From contig NZ_CAAJGL010000090.1 of NCBI RefSeq assembly GCF_900996225.1, forward strand, positions 186,001 through 250,000: 64,000 bases of DNA. Direction: 5' to 3'. A model generated the notes under the pieces. The model saw only the letters and a list, made by a program, of their open reading frames with translations, did no database searches and was not told where the DNA came from. Below are positions 34,410-42,584 of the stretch, piece after piece. Each line of letters begins with the position of its first letter. The first letter of the stretch is position 1. Both the position numbers and the translations under genes were made by a program. This stretch comes from Paraburkholderia sp. BCC1884. GTDB lineage: Bacteria; Pseudomonadota; Gammaproteobacteria; Burkholderiales; Burkholderiaceae.

Positions 34410-35640
34410 CGGCGGCAGCGGTAGGGGAGCTATTGCGACATGGGCACTCGCAATTGCGCAGCTCGTCTCTTGGGGTTCGATCTATTACGCGTTCTCTCTT
34501 TTTGTTGTACCGATGGAAGGTGCAATGGGATGGAGCCGGACGGCGACCAATGCGGCCCTCTCGGTCGGTCTGCTGATTTCAGGGTTGGCGGCCTATCCGG
34601 TCGGGAAGTGGATCGATCACGGCCACGGCCGGCGGGTCATGGTCTGTGGGACCATGCTGGCCGCGGCGATGTTGGCGCTGTGGTCGCAGGCACATAGCCT
34701 CGTAACGTTATTCGTCGTCTGGATCGGCCTCGGTGTCGCATTGGCCGCGACGCTATACGATCCGGTTTTCGCAGTGATCACACGGGACTTTCCTCGCAGC
34801 TTTCGCACAAAGATTACGTTGGTCACGCTGGTAGCCGGTTTCGCCAGTACTGTCTTTATCCCACTGACGCAGGTTCTGGTCGATCGTCTCCAATGGCGAG
34901 ACGCGCTTCTCGCGCTTGCCGGGTTTAATCTCGCGATCTGCCTGCCCATCCATATCTTCGCAATCGGTCGCGATGCGCCCCGCGAAGACGATCGGGACTA
35001 CAAGGCCGAGCTGAAGGCGACCAATGCGGCGGCAACCGGGCGCGCTCTACGGACGCCGACATTCTGGGCGCTGGCTGTGTGCTTCACAGCCTACTATGCG
35101 ACATTTGCGACGCTAACCTTCCACCTGGTACCGCTCATGGCGGAACGGCGGGTGTCGCCAGCACTGATCCTGACCACGATGGCCGTCATCGGTCCGGCGC
35201 AGGTTCTCGCGCGCGTGCTGTGGTTCACGATTGGCCGTAATGTTCGTCCGTCGATTGTCGGCGTCGTGATCACAACAGCGTTTCCGGCGTCGGTCCTTGT
35301 ACTCATGTGCGCAGGGACGTCGCCGGCATTGTTGATCCTGTTCGCGGTCGTCTACGGCGGCGCAAACGGCATGATGACCATCCTGCGCGGGACGATCGTC
35401 CAGGACGTGATGTGGACGGAAGGTTATGGAGCCGTGAGCGGACTGCTATCGATGCCCTCAAACATTGCCAAGGGCATCGCACCGATCTCGGCTGCGGCGA
35501 TCTGGACGGCCAGCGGCAACTATGTAGCTGTCGAATGGACCGTGCTTATGGTGTCGCTGGTTTCGGCCGTTGCGTTCATCCTCGCCATACGCTTCACCTC
35601 TGGCAAAAAGTTTGGCGAGCATCAGGCAAATTTCGAGTGA
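34378..35640 (+). CDS. MFS transporter in the ars operon
   Basis: A 420-residue major-facilitator protein with about 12 spans. The MFS loop motif between spans 2 and 3 is seen as GKWIDHGHGRR. It overlaps arsH by 32 bases, a strong sign of coupling. Because arsH, arsI and an arsN2-like acetyltransferase surround it, it probably exports an organic arsenical or its acetylated product, but the substrate is inference. It is not ArsJ by context, since no GAPDH-like partner is present. Confidence 0.85.
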   Translation: MPTLTTTKRSDGGSGRGAIATWALAIAQLVSWGSIYYAFSLFVVPMEGAMGWSRTATNAALSVGLLISGLAAYPVGKWIDHGHGRRVMVCGTMLAAAMLALWSQAHSLVTLFVVWIGLGVALAATLYDPVFAVITRDFPRSFRTKITLVTLVAGFASTVFIPLTQVLVDRLQWRDALLALAGFNLAICLPIHIFAIGRDAPREDDRDYKAELKATNAAATGRALRTPTFWALAVCFTAYYATFATLTFHLVPLMAERRVSPALILTTMAVIGPAQVLARVLWFTIGRNVRPSIVGVVITTAFPASVLVLMCAGTSPALLILFAVVYGGANGMMTILRGTIVQDVMWTEGYGAVSGLLSMPSNIAKGIAPISAAAIWTASGNYVAVEWTVLMVSLVSAVAFILAIRFTSGKKFGEHQANFE

Positions 35641-35650
35641 GCAGACAGTC

Positions 35651-36130
35651 ATGCAGATAAGAAAGGCCAACGATGCCGACCTGGGCGAGATCCGAAACCT
35701 GTTAAACGAGCATGGCTTACCTGTAGAGGATGTTTCGACGACGCTAATCGAAGGATTCCTAGTCGCCGAAAATGCAAGTGGAACGATTGTCGGTAGCGGC
35801 GGTCTTGAGCAGATTGGTTCGAGCGTTCTTTTGCGATCGCTCGCCCTCAAGTCAGAATGGCGCGGGACAGGTGTCGCAAGGGAACTGGTCGAACGGCTCG
35901 AAGACAACGCACGCTTACTCGGTCAACAGGAAGTCTGGTTACTGACAACGACTGCCGAGTGTTTTTTTGAGCGAGCTGGCTATGAGCGGGTAAGCCGCGA
36001 TGAGGTGCCCGGCGAAGTGCGGTCGTGCAGGCAGTTCGCAGTTCTATGCCCTTCGACGGCTACGTGCATGCGAAAGCGGCTTCTCCCGAGATCCTCGCCA
36101 ACCCCGGTCGAACGGCTGGTATCGAGCTGA
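35651..36130 (+). CDS. arsN2: GNAT acetyltransferase, ArsN2-like
   Basis: A 159-residue GNAT enzyme. The AcCoA loop is SEWRGTGVARELV; the N-terminal MQIRKANDADLGEIRNLL is a typical first strand and helix. The end FAVLCPSTATCMRK, with two cysteines, fits the ArsN2 group that accompanies ars operons. Such enzymes acetylate the amino group of arsenical amino-acid analogues such as arsinothricin. It starts 10 bases after the MFS gene. About 25 residues after TCMRK look like a run-on tail, possibly a shifted end. Confidence 0.8.
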   Translation: MQIRKANDADLGEIRNLLNEHGLPVEDVSTTLIEGFLVAENASGTIVGSGGLEQIGSSVLLRSLALKSEWRGTGVARELVERLEDNARLLGQQEVWLLTTTAECFFERAGYERVSRDEVPGEVRSCRQFAVLCPSTATCMRKRLLPRSSPTPVERLVSS

Positions 36131-36229
36131 TTTCCGCCACGCGACATCAGTTCGTCAACGGCTCTTTTTGGCCGATGACCGCCTAAGGCGACCGGCATAT
36201 CCCGACCCACTGCCGTCGTTTGTACGAGC

Positions 36230-36250
36230 GCTGCCTCGAGGGCAGCTTTC
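36230..36250 (+). terminator. Weak terminator-like hairpin after the ars operon
   Basis: GCTGCC-TCGAG-GGCAGC followed by TTTC, about 100 bases after arsN2. The T-run is short, so termination is only possible. No better candidate is seen between arsN2 and the next gene. Confidence 0.3.
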
Positions 36251-36427
36251 AGGCGCGTAAGGGACGTTCGTTTCGGTCAACGCGCCTTGGGCGATCCCGT
36301 ATCCCAAGGTCGTCGCCTGACGTAACGAACCCCAAGCTCGGGTAGCCAACAATGCTGCCTTCGCTTACTATCCGATTACATAATAAAAGCTCCCGCCGCC
36401 CGGCGCGCGCATCGTCGAGATCATCCA

Positions 36428-36922
36428 ATGAACCCCATACGAAGCATCGAAGTTTCCTTGATTACGGCATTAATTGCTACGAGCCTAGCAGCAACCACGG
36501 TGCATGCGACTGGGTCTCCGACAGACGCCGCGTCTCAGCCAGAACCGAACGCAACCGGCAATGCCCCGCACCCACCAGTTGACCAGCCTAGAGGACTCGG
36601 TGATTTTTGCTTTTTCGCAAATCTCCCGCCCGCCAGTCAGAAATACAAGATCATTAAGGATGTGAGTATCGGCAAGAATTCGTACGGCAGTGTCACCGCC
36701 ATCCTTCCCAAGTTGGCCGAATACGCACAGATGCGCGGAGCGGACGCAATTATCGAGTACACCGGTTCACAGCGCTTTGGCTTCTGGCCCTGGCGCGTGG
36801 TCAGACCGGTAGTGCGTGGCACCGCTGTGCAGTGGACCGAACCGAAACCAACGGATTGCGAATCCATCGGAGGCACGAAGTTGAGCACGATCCTATCCTC
36901 GGGTCAGCCTCCTGCAAAGTAG
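36428..36922 (+). CDS. Exported hypothetical protein
   Basis: A 164-residue protein with a signal peptide (ITALIATSLAATTVHA) and a proline-rich linker to about residue 55. The mature domain has KIIKDVSIGKNSYGSV and MRGADAIIEYTG, a pattern reminiscent of small RcsF- or YbjQ-like envelope domains, and two cysteines that could pair. I cannot name the family. It stands alone after the ars operon and 141 bases before the Rap1a-like immunity gene on the same strand. Confidence 0.65.
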   Translation: MNPIRSIEVSLITALIATSLAATTVHATGSPTDAASQPEPNATGNAPHPPVDQPRGLGDFCFFANLPPASQKYKIIKDVSIGKNSYGSVTAILPKLAEYAQMRGADAIIEYTGSQRFGFWPWRVVRPVVRGTAVQWTEPKPTDCESIGGTKLSTILSSGQPPAK

Positions 36923-37063
36923 CGTAGAAGGCAGCGTCCGCGGGCTGGGTCCGCTGGCCGACGCCAAGTTGAAAAACTAGTGCTGACTTTTGTCGCACGT
37001 TGTACAGATCTTCTCGTCTTTCGAGCTTGCGCGGCAGGACTCAGACGAGATTCAGGGAGCAAT

Positions 37064-37441
37064 ATGAAGAACTCCGTCGCCGCTATCGCGGCACTCTTCA
37101 GCCTTTATGCGCCGATCGCGCACGCCGAATATACCTGGCAGACTTGGAACGAGTATAGAGATCACTACACGTCGGGTGGCCCTAAAGTAAAAATGCAGGG
37201 AGATCTTTTGGACATTTACATTGCCGGCATCGCGTCTTCATTCAATAGCGCCAATGCCCTGCTCGAACTCCACCATGAAAAGAAGTTGTATTGCATAAAG
37301 GAAAAGAACAAACAACTAGCAGGCTGGGAGCTTGAAGGGTTACTCGACTATGCCCGAGCCGGTGCGGACACGTTTCGGCCTGACACACCGCTATCACTCG
37401 CCATTTTGCTGAAGGCGCAACAAATCTACCCTTGCCCGTGA
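37064..37441 (+). CDS. Rap1a/Tai-family immunity protein
   Basis: A 125-residue periplasmic protein from ATG 37064 with GGGAG upstream. After the signal peptide (APIAHA) comes GDLLDIYIAGIASSFNSAN, a conserved Cys in KKLYCIKE, and the end PLSLAILLKAQQIYPCP. This matches the Rap1a/Tai fold, which neutralises type VI amidase effectors. No amidase effector gene is next to it, so it is an orphan immunity gene, perhaps guarding against neighbours or paired with a distant vgrG. Family call by motif pattern. Confidence 0.72.
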   Translation: MKNSVAAIAALFSLYAPIAHAEYTWQTWNEYRDHYTSGGPKVKMQGDLLDIYIAGIASSFNSANALLELHHEKKLYCIKEKNKQLAGWELEGLLDYARAGADTFRPDTPLSLAILLKAQQIYPCP

Positions 37442-37630
37442 TTTTGAAAAGACCCCCTAGTCCTTACCATGGCGTTCAGCGCCGCCAGACGCCTGCTGCG
37501 TCACGAAGGCGACAGGGTCGTACGCAAGCACGTCAGCGCCTCGGTGAAGCGCGCGGGCATCGAGGCCTTGTATCGCACTCCGAACACAAGCCGCAAACAC
37601 TCAGCGCGCAGTATTCAGAGCAGGACATCA

Positions 37631-37741
37631 TCAATTTTTGATCTTGAGCTGCGAGCCTGCAATTGGGCAGCGCGCCTTCCGGGGTAGTAACAACAATACG
37701 ACTATGGTCGCGAGTAATCCTGCGATGACTATGTTCCACAT
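37631..37741 (-). CDS. Tiny single-span membrane protein, 36 residues
   Basis: From the ATG at 37741, with AAGAGG six bases upstream. MWNIVIAGLLATIVVLLLL is a near-perfect membrane span followed by PRKAR, a positive cytoplasmic anchor, and a short tail. The organisation resembles leaderless regulatory micropeptides. No family is recognised; coding status rests on the ribosome site and the span. Confidence 0.4.
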   Translation of the reverse strand: MWNIVIAGLLATIVVLLLLPRKARCPIAGSQLKIKN

Positions 37742-37799
37742 TGGCATCCTCTTATTAGGAAAAGTTCAGGGTGACGGTCCCGTACTTTGTTCGTGTTAG

Positions 37800-38150
37800 T
37801 CACCGGTTCATTGCTGGCTTGCCTGCCGCGTATTCGAGCGCGTCCCGAAGCGCACAAGCGGTTACTGTGTCATTGGTCCTGCCCCACGTCTCAGGTTTAC
37901 CGCGCTCGTTAGAAGGCGTCATCGCGATCACTGCTGCGGCAGCCGCAGCGTGATACCAATGTGCCAGAAGAAAGCCAATCGCCTGCGCGATGTTCTGCCC
38001 TTCCCAGCGATCCAGCTCACGGCCTTCTTGATTCAGTGCATCAAGAATCGCCCTGAGAAGGTCTGCGACGATCCGTTGCTTCTGGTAGTCCGGCGCGGCT
38101 TGGAATTCTTCGTTGCTGGGCATCGCGCCCAAAATTGCGCCACGGTCCAT
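37800..38150 (-). CDS. Hypothetical protein, 116 residues
   Basis: Mostly helical and alanine-rich: AAPDYQKQRIVADLLRAILDALNQ, then AQAIGFLLAHWYHAAAAAAVIA. No motif or signal I can name. It lies 52 bases downstream of the RAMA-like gene on the same strand and is probably co-transcribed. ATG 38150 is used; an internal ATG about 27 bases later is also possible. Confidence 0.55.
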   Translation of the reverse strand: MDRGAILGAMPSNEEFQAAPDYQKQRIVADLLRAILDALNQEGRELDRWEGQNIAQAIGFLLAHWYHAAAAAAVIAMTPSNERGKPETWGRTNDTVTACALRDALEYAAGKPAMNR

Positions 38151-38202
38151 TTTGGATTCTTTCGTGTTGAGTGATGACGGTGCGAGAAGATGGACTTCGT
38201 TT

Positions 38203-38607
38203 TCAGTTGCGCAGCAGGAACGCCGGCTGCCATTGCGCGTCCGTGGGCCGCTTCAGTTCAAGCACTTTCCACGCGTTATTGCTGGTGTCGCCGCGCATGG
38301 CATTGGCAAGACGGCCGAACGACGGATAGGCCTCGCCCTGCCAGACAATCTCGGCGTCGATCACTTCGGCCTGCTTTTCCTCGCCGTGATAGCGCGTGCG
38401 GGCAAGCGTGCCGCTGGCCAGAAAGAGGCCTTCCCACTTCACGCCGGTACGCGGTGCCTGGCCGTCATCGTCGGCGGTGCGTTCGAGGAAATCATTGAGC
38501 ACATCCTCGATTAGCGAGCTCACGCGCGACGGAAAGCGGGCGGCCACACGGGCATACAGTTCAGAGGACAGGGGCACGGCAACAAACGAATCGAGCGGGT
38601 AGGACAT
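38203..38607 (-). CDS. RAMA-like domain protein
   Basis: A 134-residue protein with GGAG six bases before ATG 38607. Residues about 1-45 resemble a small helical DNA-binding or ribbon segment (PLSSELYARVAARFPSRVSSLIEDVLND). Residues 55-130 have W-GLFLASGTLARTRYHG, then VIDAEIVWQGEAYPSFGRLANAM and a W-K-V-L end, the pattern of the RAMA domain found in restriction and modification enzymes. It probably binds DNA, perhaps modified DNA. Mobile-element context. Confidence 0.6.
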   Translation of the reverse strand: MSYPLDSFVAVPLSSELYARVAARFPSRVSSLIEDVLNDFLERTADDDGQAPRTGVKWEGLFLASGTLARTRYHGEEKQAEVIDAEIVWQGEAYPSFGRLANAMRGDTSNNAWKVLELKRPTDAQWQPAFLLRN

Positions 38608-39003
38608 GGCAGTCTCCAGTGATAATACTCCAACAGTACCCGACAGTCCTCTTAAAGTAAACTCCTATGTTGGAACTTTTCGGCGAGCTGTTCGAAGAGA
38701 AATAGCTAACGCCTCCGACTAGCGGCTTAGCGTACGAAAAAGTCCGAATCTTGACGGCACCCCCTTCCGTCCGTCGCATCGTCGCGCAATCGGACACTTT
38801 GATGGCGGGTTTGACGTCAAACCGGACATGTGAATGTCCCGACTCGAGGGGCAGCGAGTGTCGCCTCATGGCCGGTGCCGGACCGATGACACGCTTGGGC
38901 GGCAAAAAAAATGCCGCCCATACTGGCGCGGCATGTTGTGCTGGCTTAGCCAGATTCATCCTGTTGCCAGGCTCGTATTGGCGGCCTGTACTGATGCCGA
39001 TGG
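38608..39003. other. Gap with hairpin repeat copy 2
   Basis: About 400 bases without a supported gene. The stretch 38640-38860 has no clear signals apart from the promoter needed for the RAMA-like gene. The rest is the hairpin repeat described separately. Confidence 0.4.
38870..38955 (-). repeat. Hairpin repeat, copy 2 (terminator at 38904-38934)
   Basis: Related to 19970-20058. On the minus strand ATGCCGC pairs with GCGGCAT and a T8 run follows, 69 bases after the lipoprotein stop, so it should terminate that gene. The same T8/A8 tract can instead become the loop of a second hairpin, GGGCGGCA with TGCCGCCC, which would destroy the terminator: two mutually exclusive folds. Confidence 0.6.
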
Positions 39004-39828
39004 CTACTGGCCGGGGACGATGTTGTCCGGGACGTTGAGCACCGCATGAACGTGATCGTCGCCCCGGTGATTAAGCAAATCCCATATGGTCTGCTGCCAC
39101 CCTCTGTCCTGGCGCGCAGTGCTGCCGCCCTGCTTCGTCAACTCGACGCCAGCCCAGGCCGGCACGACCTCATCATCTGTGACGTACCACTGGAACACCT
39201 CGCTCGCCTCGGTTACGCCGCCGTATGTCCTGTCGATTTGCGCGAGCGCGTCTTTCTCTGATTTCTCAAAACGAGTGCGCTCCTGCTGTACGCCCGTCAG
39301 GCCATTCTTCGCATCATCCAGCTCCCGTTGTGCCCGCTCGACGGCGGATTGAGCCGCTTCCATCGCACCTTCACGATTGACGATGCCCTGTTTCAGCGCC
39401 TCCGGCGTGTCCGCCCGTGGTGTGCCATTGGCCTGCAACTGCGCGAGCTGGTTCTGGGCGTCGGCGAGCTGCTTCTCCAACTGCTCGGGGTTCTGGATGT
39501 TCCCGGCAGTTTGATCGAGGCCGTTGGAATAGCCCTGGAAATCGTGCTGCGTATCGACGATCTTCTGCTGACGGAGCGCCGCAAGAAGCGCCGCGCCGTT
39601 CCTCAGATCACAGCGGTACTCGACGACCGTGCGGTTCGTGTCGTCTTTGAACGTGCGCCAGCTATCCTTCTCGCATGAATCTCGATTCGATAGAGCCGTT
39701 TCGTAGGTATGGGTCGAGTCTTGCGGAACGATTGCAGCCTTGACCGTATCGATTTCGGAATGGCCGCAGCCGGCCAATGCCAGGCTTAAGAACGCCGCCG
39801 AGGCAAGCGTGGTGAATTTCATGTTCAT
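39004..39828 (-). CDS. Lipoprotein with coiled-coil middle
   Basis: A 274-residue protein. FLSLALAGCGHS is a clear lipobox. Residues about 100-200 are a heptad-rich coiled coil (QLEKQLADAQNQLAQLQ, AAQSAVERAQRELDDAK). The N-terminal mature part has two cysteines (RDSCEKD and EYRCDL) that may pair. ATG 39828 or 39822; neither has a strong ribosome site. Function unknown. Followed by a terminator and lies in a minus-strand block of plasmid-like genes. Confidence 0.75.
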   Translation of the reverse strand: MNMKFTTLASAAFLSLALAGCGHSEIDTVKAAIVPQDSTHTYETALSNRDSCEKDSWRTFKDDTNRTVVEYRCDLRNGAALLAALRQQKIVDTQHDFQGYSNGLDQTAGNIQNPEQLEKQLADAQNQLAQLQANGTPRADTPEALKQGIVNREGAMEAAQSAVERAQRELDDAKNGLTGVQQERTRFEKSEKDALAQIDRTYGGVTEASEVFQWYVTDDEVVPAWAGVELTKQGGSTARQDRGWQQTIWDLLNHRGDDHVHAVLNVPDNIVPGQ

Positions 39829-39974
39829 CAGCGAAAAATGAATGAAGATTGGCGTGCGCGGCTCACGGAATCGCGCACGCCAGATAAGGAAATCGCAGCA
39901 AGCTCGACCAACTAGCTGCTGCGCGAGGAACGATGCCGCCGCACCCAGAAGTGGAGGCATGGACAGCCGGAGGC

Positions 39975-41318
39975 TTACTGCGACAGCCCGATCGTTACGT
40001 ATTTCGTGTCGGTATCGAACGTGAGCGGATCGTCGGTTCCGGTCGTGCTGTTCACGGTGATATAGGCGTACTTCGTCATGCCGGATGCCGGATCGGTGTA
40101 TTTGTAAATCTTGGCATGCTCGACCGAATGGTTTGCTGGATCCGCAATCCCGTCAGCCGTCAGTGCCTGGGCAACGCTGACCGGTGCATCCGTGCCACCA
40201 TCAATGCCGGTGAACGTGGAGTTGCCGTTCGCGAATGCCGTCGTACCTGATTTCGTGCAGTCCTCATACTCGTCGAACGTCTTGCCGTTCAGTTCGTTCA
40301 GTTCGTTCGGATCGGTCACTTCGGTCAGGTCAGACGATGCGAACACGTACTGGCCCGGTTGAGCAGTGGCGACGCTGCCGACACCATTGACCGTGCAGAG
40401 CTGGCCGACGCGGTTGCCCAGCAAACTGATAACGGCACTAAATTTCCCGGCATCCGTGAACGAGGTCACATTGCCGGAGGCGTCGATGTTGGCCTTGGCC
40501 GTGTACTGGCCGCGATTCGGATCGGCGATGGCAATCGCGAAGGTGCCGTCCAGATTCACGGACGAACCGATCTGGATCGCCGTGATGCCCGGAGTCGTAT
40601 AGGCCGTAGCGGCGTAAGCCTGCTGTGTCAGCGCCGAGCCATTGGCTGTTTTCACAGCGGCATCCGATTGCGACAGACCGGACGCCGTCAGCGCTGCACC
40701 ATAGGTTTCAAGCAGGCCGTCGCCTGCATCGCCCTTCTGAGCCTTGAAGCTCGTATTGAGTGGATTGAATCCATCCGGCAAGGTGGGCTTTCCCGGCAGG
40801 GTAGCCAGGGCGGTCACCAGCTTCGCCAGCGCACCATTCAGATTGTCGGTCGTGACCGCGCCGCTCAGATCGCCGCTCTTCGCGCTGTTGAACCATGCAT
40901 CCGGGTCCTGCTTGCCGAGCACTCCGACGACGATGTCGGTCAAGGGCGTGATATTGGTCGTGCCCGGGGCTGCGGCAACCGAATGCAGTGCCGAAGCCAG
41001 CGTAGAGCCGTTGACCTGTCCGCCCGACACACGGGCAACGCATGGATAGTCCGTGCTCTTGAGCGAGACGTTCCAACTGCCGTCCGTACCGGTTGTGGTT
41101 GAGGTCGTCGTGCCCGATGCACATTTCAGTTCGATCGAGCCGCCGATGATCGGCGAACCGATCGCCGCAGTACCGGTTGTGTTGACCGACGCGGATCCGC
41201 TACCTGCAGCCGGCGAACTTCCGCCGCCGCCTCCTCCGCATGCAGCTAGCACCGCACACATGGATGCGCCAAGCGCGAATACGGTGATTTTTATCTTGTT
41301 GATCTTGTTTTTGTTCAC
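39975..41318 (-). CDS. Large surface lipoprotein with beta-rich repeats
   Basis: A 447-residue protein from GTG 41318, with AGGA eight bases upstream. The signal ends in AVLAACGGGGGGSS, a lipobox followed by a glycine-serine tether. Residues about 35-100 resemble a carboxypeptidase-regulatory-like beta sandwich (TAAIGSPIIGGSIELKCASG, DGSWNVSLKSTDYPCVARV). The rest is beta-rich with few helices and no enzyme motif. Burkholderiaceae have many such tethered lipoproteins of unknown role. It lies 146 bases upstream of the coiled-coil lipoprotein. The longer frame from 41375 lacks a ribosome site. Confidence 0.72.
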   Translation of the reverse strand: MNKNKINKIKITVFALGASMCAVLAACGGGGGGSSPAAGSGSASVNTTGTAAIGSPIIGGSIELKCASGTTTSTTTGTDGSWNVSLKSTDYPCVARVSGGQVNGSTLASALHSVAAAPGTTNITPLTDIVVGVLGKQDPDAWFNSAKSGDLSGAVTTDNLNGALAKLVTALATLPGKPTLPDGFNPLNTSFKAQKGDAGDGLLETYGAALTASGLSQSDAAVKTANGSALTQQAYAATAYTTPGITAIQIGSSVNLDGTFAIAIADPNRGQYTAKANIDASGNVTSFTDAGKFSAVISLLGNRVGQLCTVNGVGSVATAQPGQYVFASSDLTEVTDPNELNELNGKTFDEYEDCTKSGTTAFANGNSTFTGIDGGTDAPVSVAQALTADGIADPANHSVEHAKIYKYTDPASGMTKYAYITVNSTTGTDDPLTFDTDTKYVTIGLSQ

Positions 41319-41460
41319 TGCATGATTCCTTTTCAGATGGCTGATGAAGGGGGCTGTCAGGAAAGATATCGGCATTCAACTTTAAAGGTTTAGACTCAAC
41401 GTGTAAGGTCCTTAATTTATTTGGGTTGTGGCTCGACCATTCGGGTTGAATGGAGGGTAC

Positions 41461-41808
41461 ATGGCTCAAGTCGATCAGGAACCGCTCGCCGTAGTGATTG
41501 GCCGGGCGATCGCGAAACATCGCGTGGCAAGTAGCTTCACGCAGGAACAGGTGGCCGAGGCGCTGGGAATCGGCAATGAGGCGGTATCGCGTATGGAACG
41601 CGGTATCGTGATGCCTACCGTGGCGAGACTGGTGGAACTCGCCGACCTGTTTGAATGCAATGCGGCCGACCTGCTGACGGAAGCTAGCAGCCGCACCAGC
41701 GATCAGGCGAAGTACGTCGCTCAGCTTCTGGCGAAGCTCGGCGGGAATGACCGGACGATGGTGGTCGAGATCGTTGAGCGGCTGGCTGGACGACTCGCGA
41801 AGCGTTGA
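41461..41808 (+). CDS. XRE-family transcriptional regulator
   Basis: A 115-residue protein with GGAGGGTAC immediately before ATG 41461. HTH: FTQEQVAEALGIGNEAVSRMERGIVMPTVARLVELADLFEC, a standard lambda-repressor-like fold. The last 45 residues are helical and may dimerise. It is convergent with the tandem paralogue pair (stop 7 bases from the next stop) and divergent from the large lipoprotein gene, whose expression it may control. Confidence 0.9.
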   Translation: MAQVDQEPLAVVIGRAIAKHRVASSFTQEQVAEALGIGNEAVSRMERGIVMPTVARLVELADLFECNAADLLTEASSRTSDQAKYVAQLLAKLGGNDRTMVVEIVERLAGRLAKR

Positions 41809-41814
41809 TGCCAG

Positions 41815-42105
41815 TCAGTAGTCTTCTGGTAACAGGATCGTCGTGACTGAACGGTCGGCTTCGGTGATGATCCATACTTTCCCGCCGCCCGGTAGGTCAT
41901 AGCTCGACAACAAGCGTCGGCCGGTGAGCAGTGCCAGTTCGTTCGCCGTCTGGTCTTCGACCGAAAGATCACCCCAATCGCCATGAATATGGCGGGCGAG
42001 CAGCAAGATCCCCGATATGTCGACCTCATCGAGTAAGGCCTGAGCGCTTGGCGTGATGACAGGGCGTCCCATCGGGAAACGCGGGCCATTTGCATAGCGG
42101 CTCAT
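41815..42105 (-). CDS. Small mobile-element protein, paralogue of 42102-42485
   Basis: A 96-residue protein. The core LLARHIHGDWGDLSVEDQ, LTGRRLLSSYDLP, VWIITEADRSVTTILLPEDY matches the upstream gene almost position for position. I know this type only as a small protein common on plasmids and integrative elements, sometimes misnamed as a restriction subunit. It has an alpha-beta fold with a conserved H-x-x-G-D-W-G. Its ATG overlaps the previous stop by four bases (ATGA), so the pair is coupled. Confidence 0.7.
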   Translation of the reverse strand: MSRYANGPRFPMGRPVITPSAQALLDEVDISGILLLARHIHGDWGDLSVEDQTANELALLTGRRLLSSYDLPGGGKVWIITEADRSVTTILLPEDY

Positions 42106-42485
42106 GCGCGGGTCTCCTGCCAGTGGTTCATGGAAGGCCGGGCCGGATAGCGTCGATGGGCAGATTGATCCTCGCGTGTGTCGCCATCGGGCAGGACATC
42201 CTCAAGTCGTTCGATAGTCGTGCTTGAGCGATCCCACTCGGTGATCACCAGAATTCGAGTCTGGTCTGGCAGATGGTAAAGCGAGATCAGGCGCAGACCA
42301 GCCACGATTGACAGGTCATTCTGCTTGCGGTCGTCGTCAGACACCGTACCCCAGTCGCCTGAGACATGCCGGAGCAGTACGCTGACGGCCGGAATGCCGT
42401 TCACACGCAGTGCCGTGAGTGCGTCCGACGCGACGAGCAGGCGTCCCGGACGGAAAAGCGGTTTAAGCCGAGTAGGCGGATGCAA
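42102..42485 (-). CDS. Small mobile-element protein, paralogue of 41815-42105
   Basis: A 127-residue protein. The core VLLRHVSGDWGTVSDDDRKQND, VAGLRLISLYHLP, ILVITEWDRSSTTIERLEDVL aligns with the downstream gene. It has an extra 30-residue tail (DGDTREDQSAHRRYPARP). Both proteins retain HVSGDWG/HIHGDWG and the ITE-DRS-TTI strand, suggesting a shared fold and maybe a heterodimer. Function unknown. Confidence 0.7.
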   Translation of the reverse strand: MHPPTRLKPLFRPGRLLVASDALTALRVNGIPAVSVLLRHVSGDWGTVSDDDRKQNDLSIVAGLRLISLYHLPDQTRILVITEWDRSSTTIERLEDVLPDGDTREDQSAHRRYPARPSMNHWQETRA

Positions 42486-42584
42486 GGTGACCTCTCCCGA
42501 ATACGGACGAGCACGGGCCTCCGGATGAACCGGATACGAACTCGTAAAATTGAAAGGAAATACCGGACGCAGGACGCGTTCGGG

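Noticed and set aside
40359..41102. 247-residue plus-strand frame
   Set aside because: Antisense to the large lipoprotein gene; composition is arginine-rich and random.
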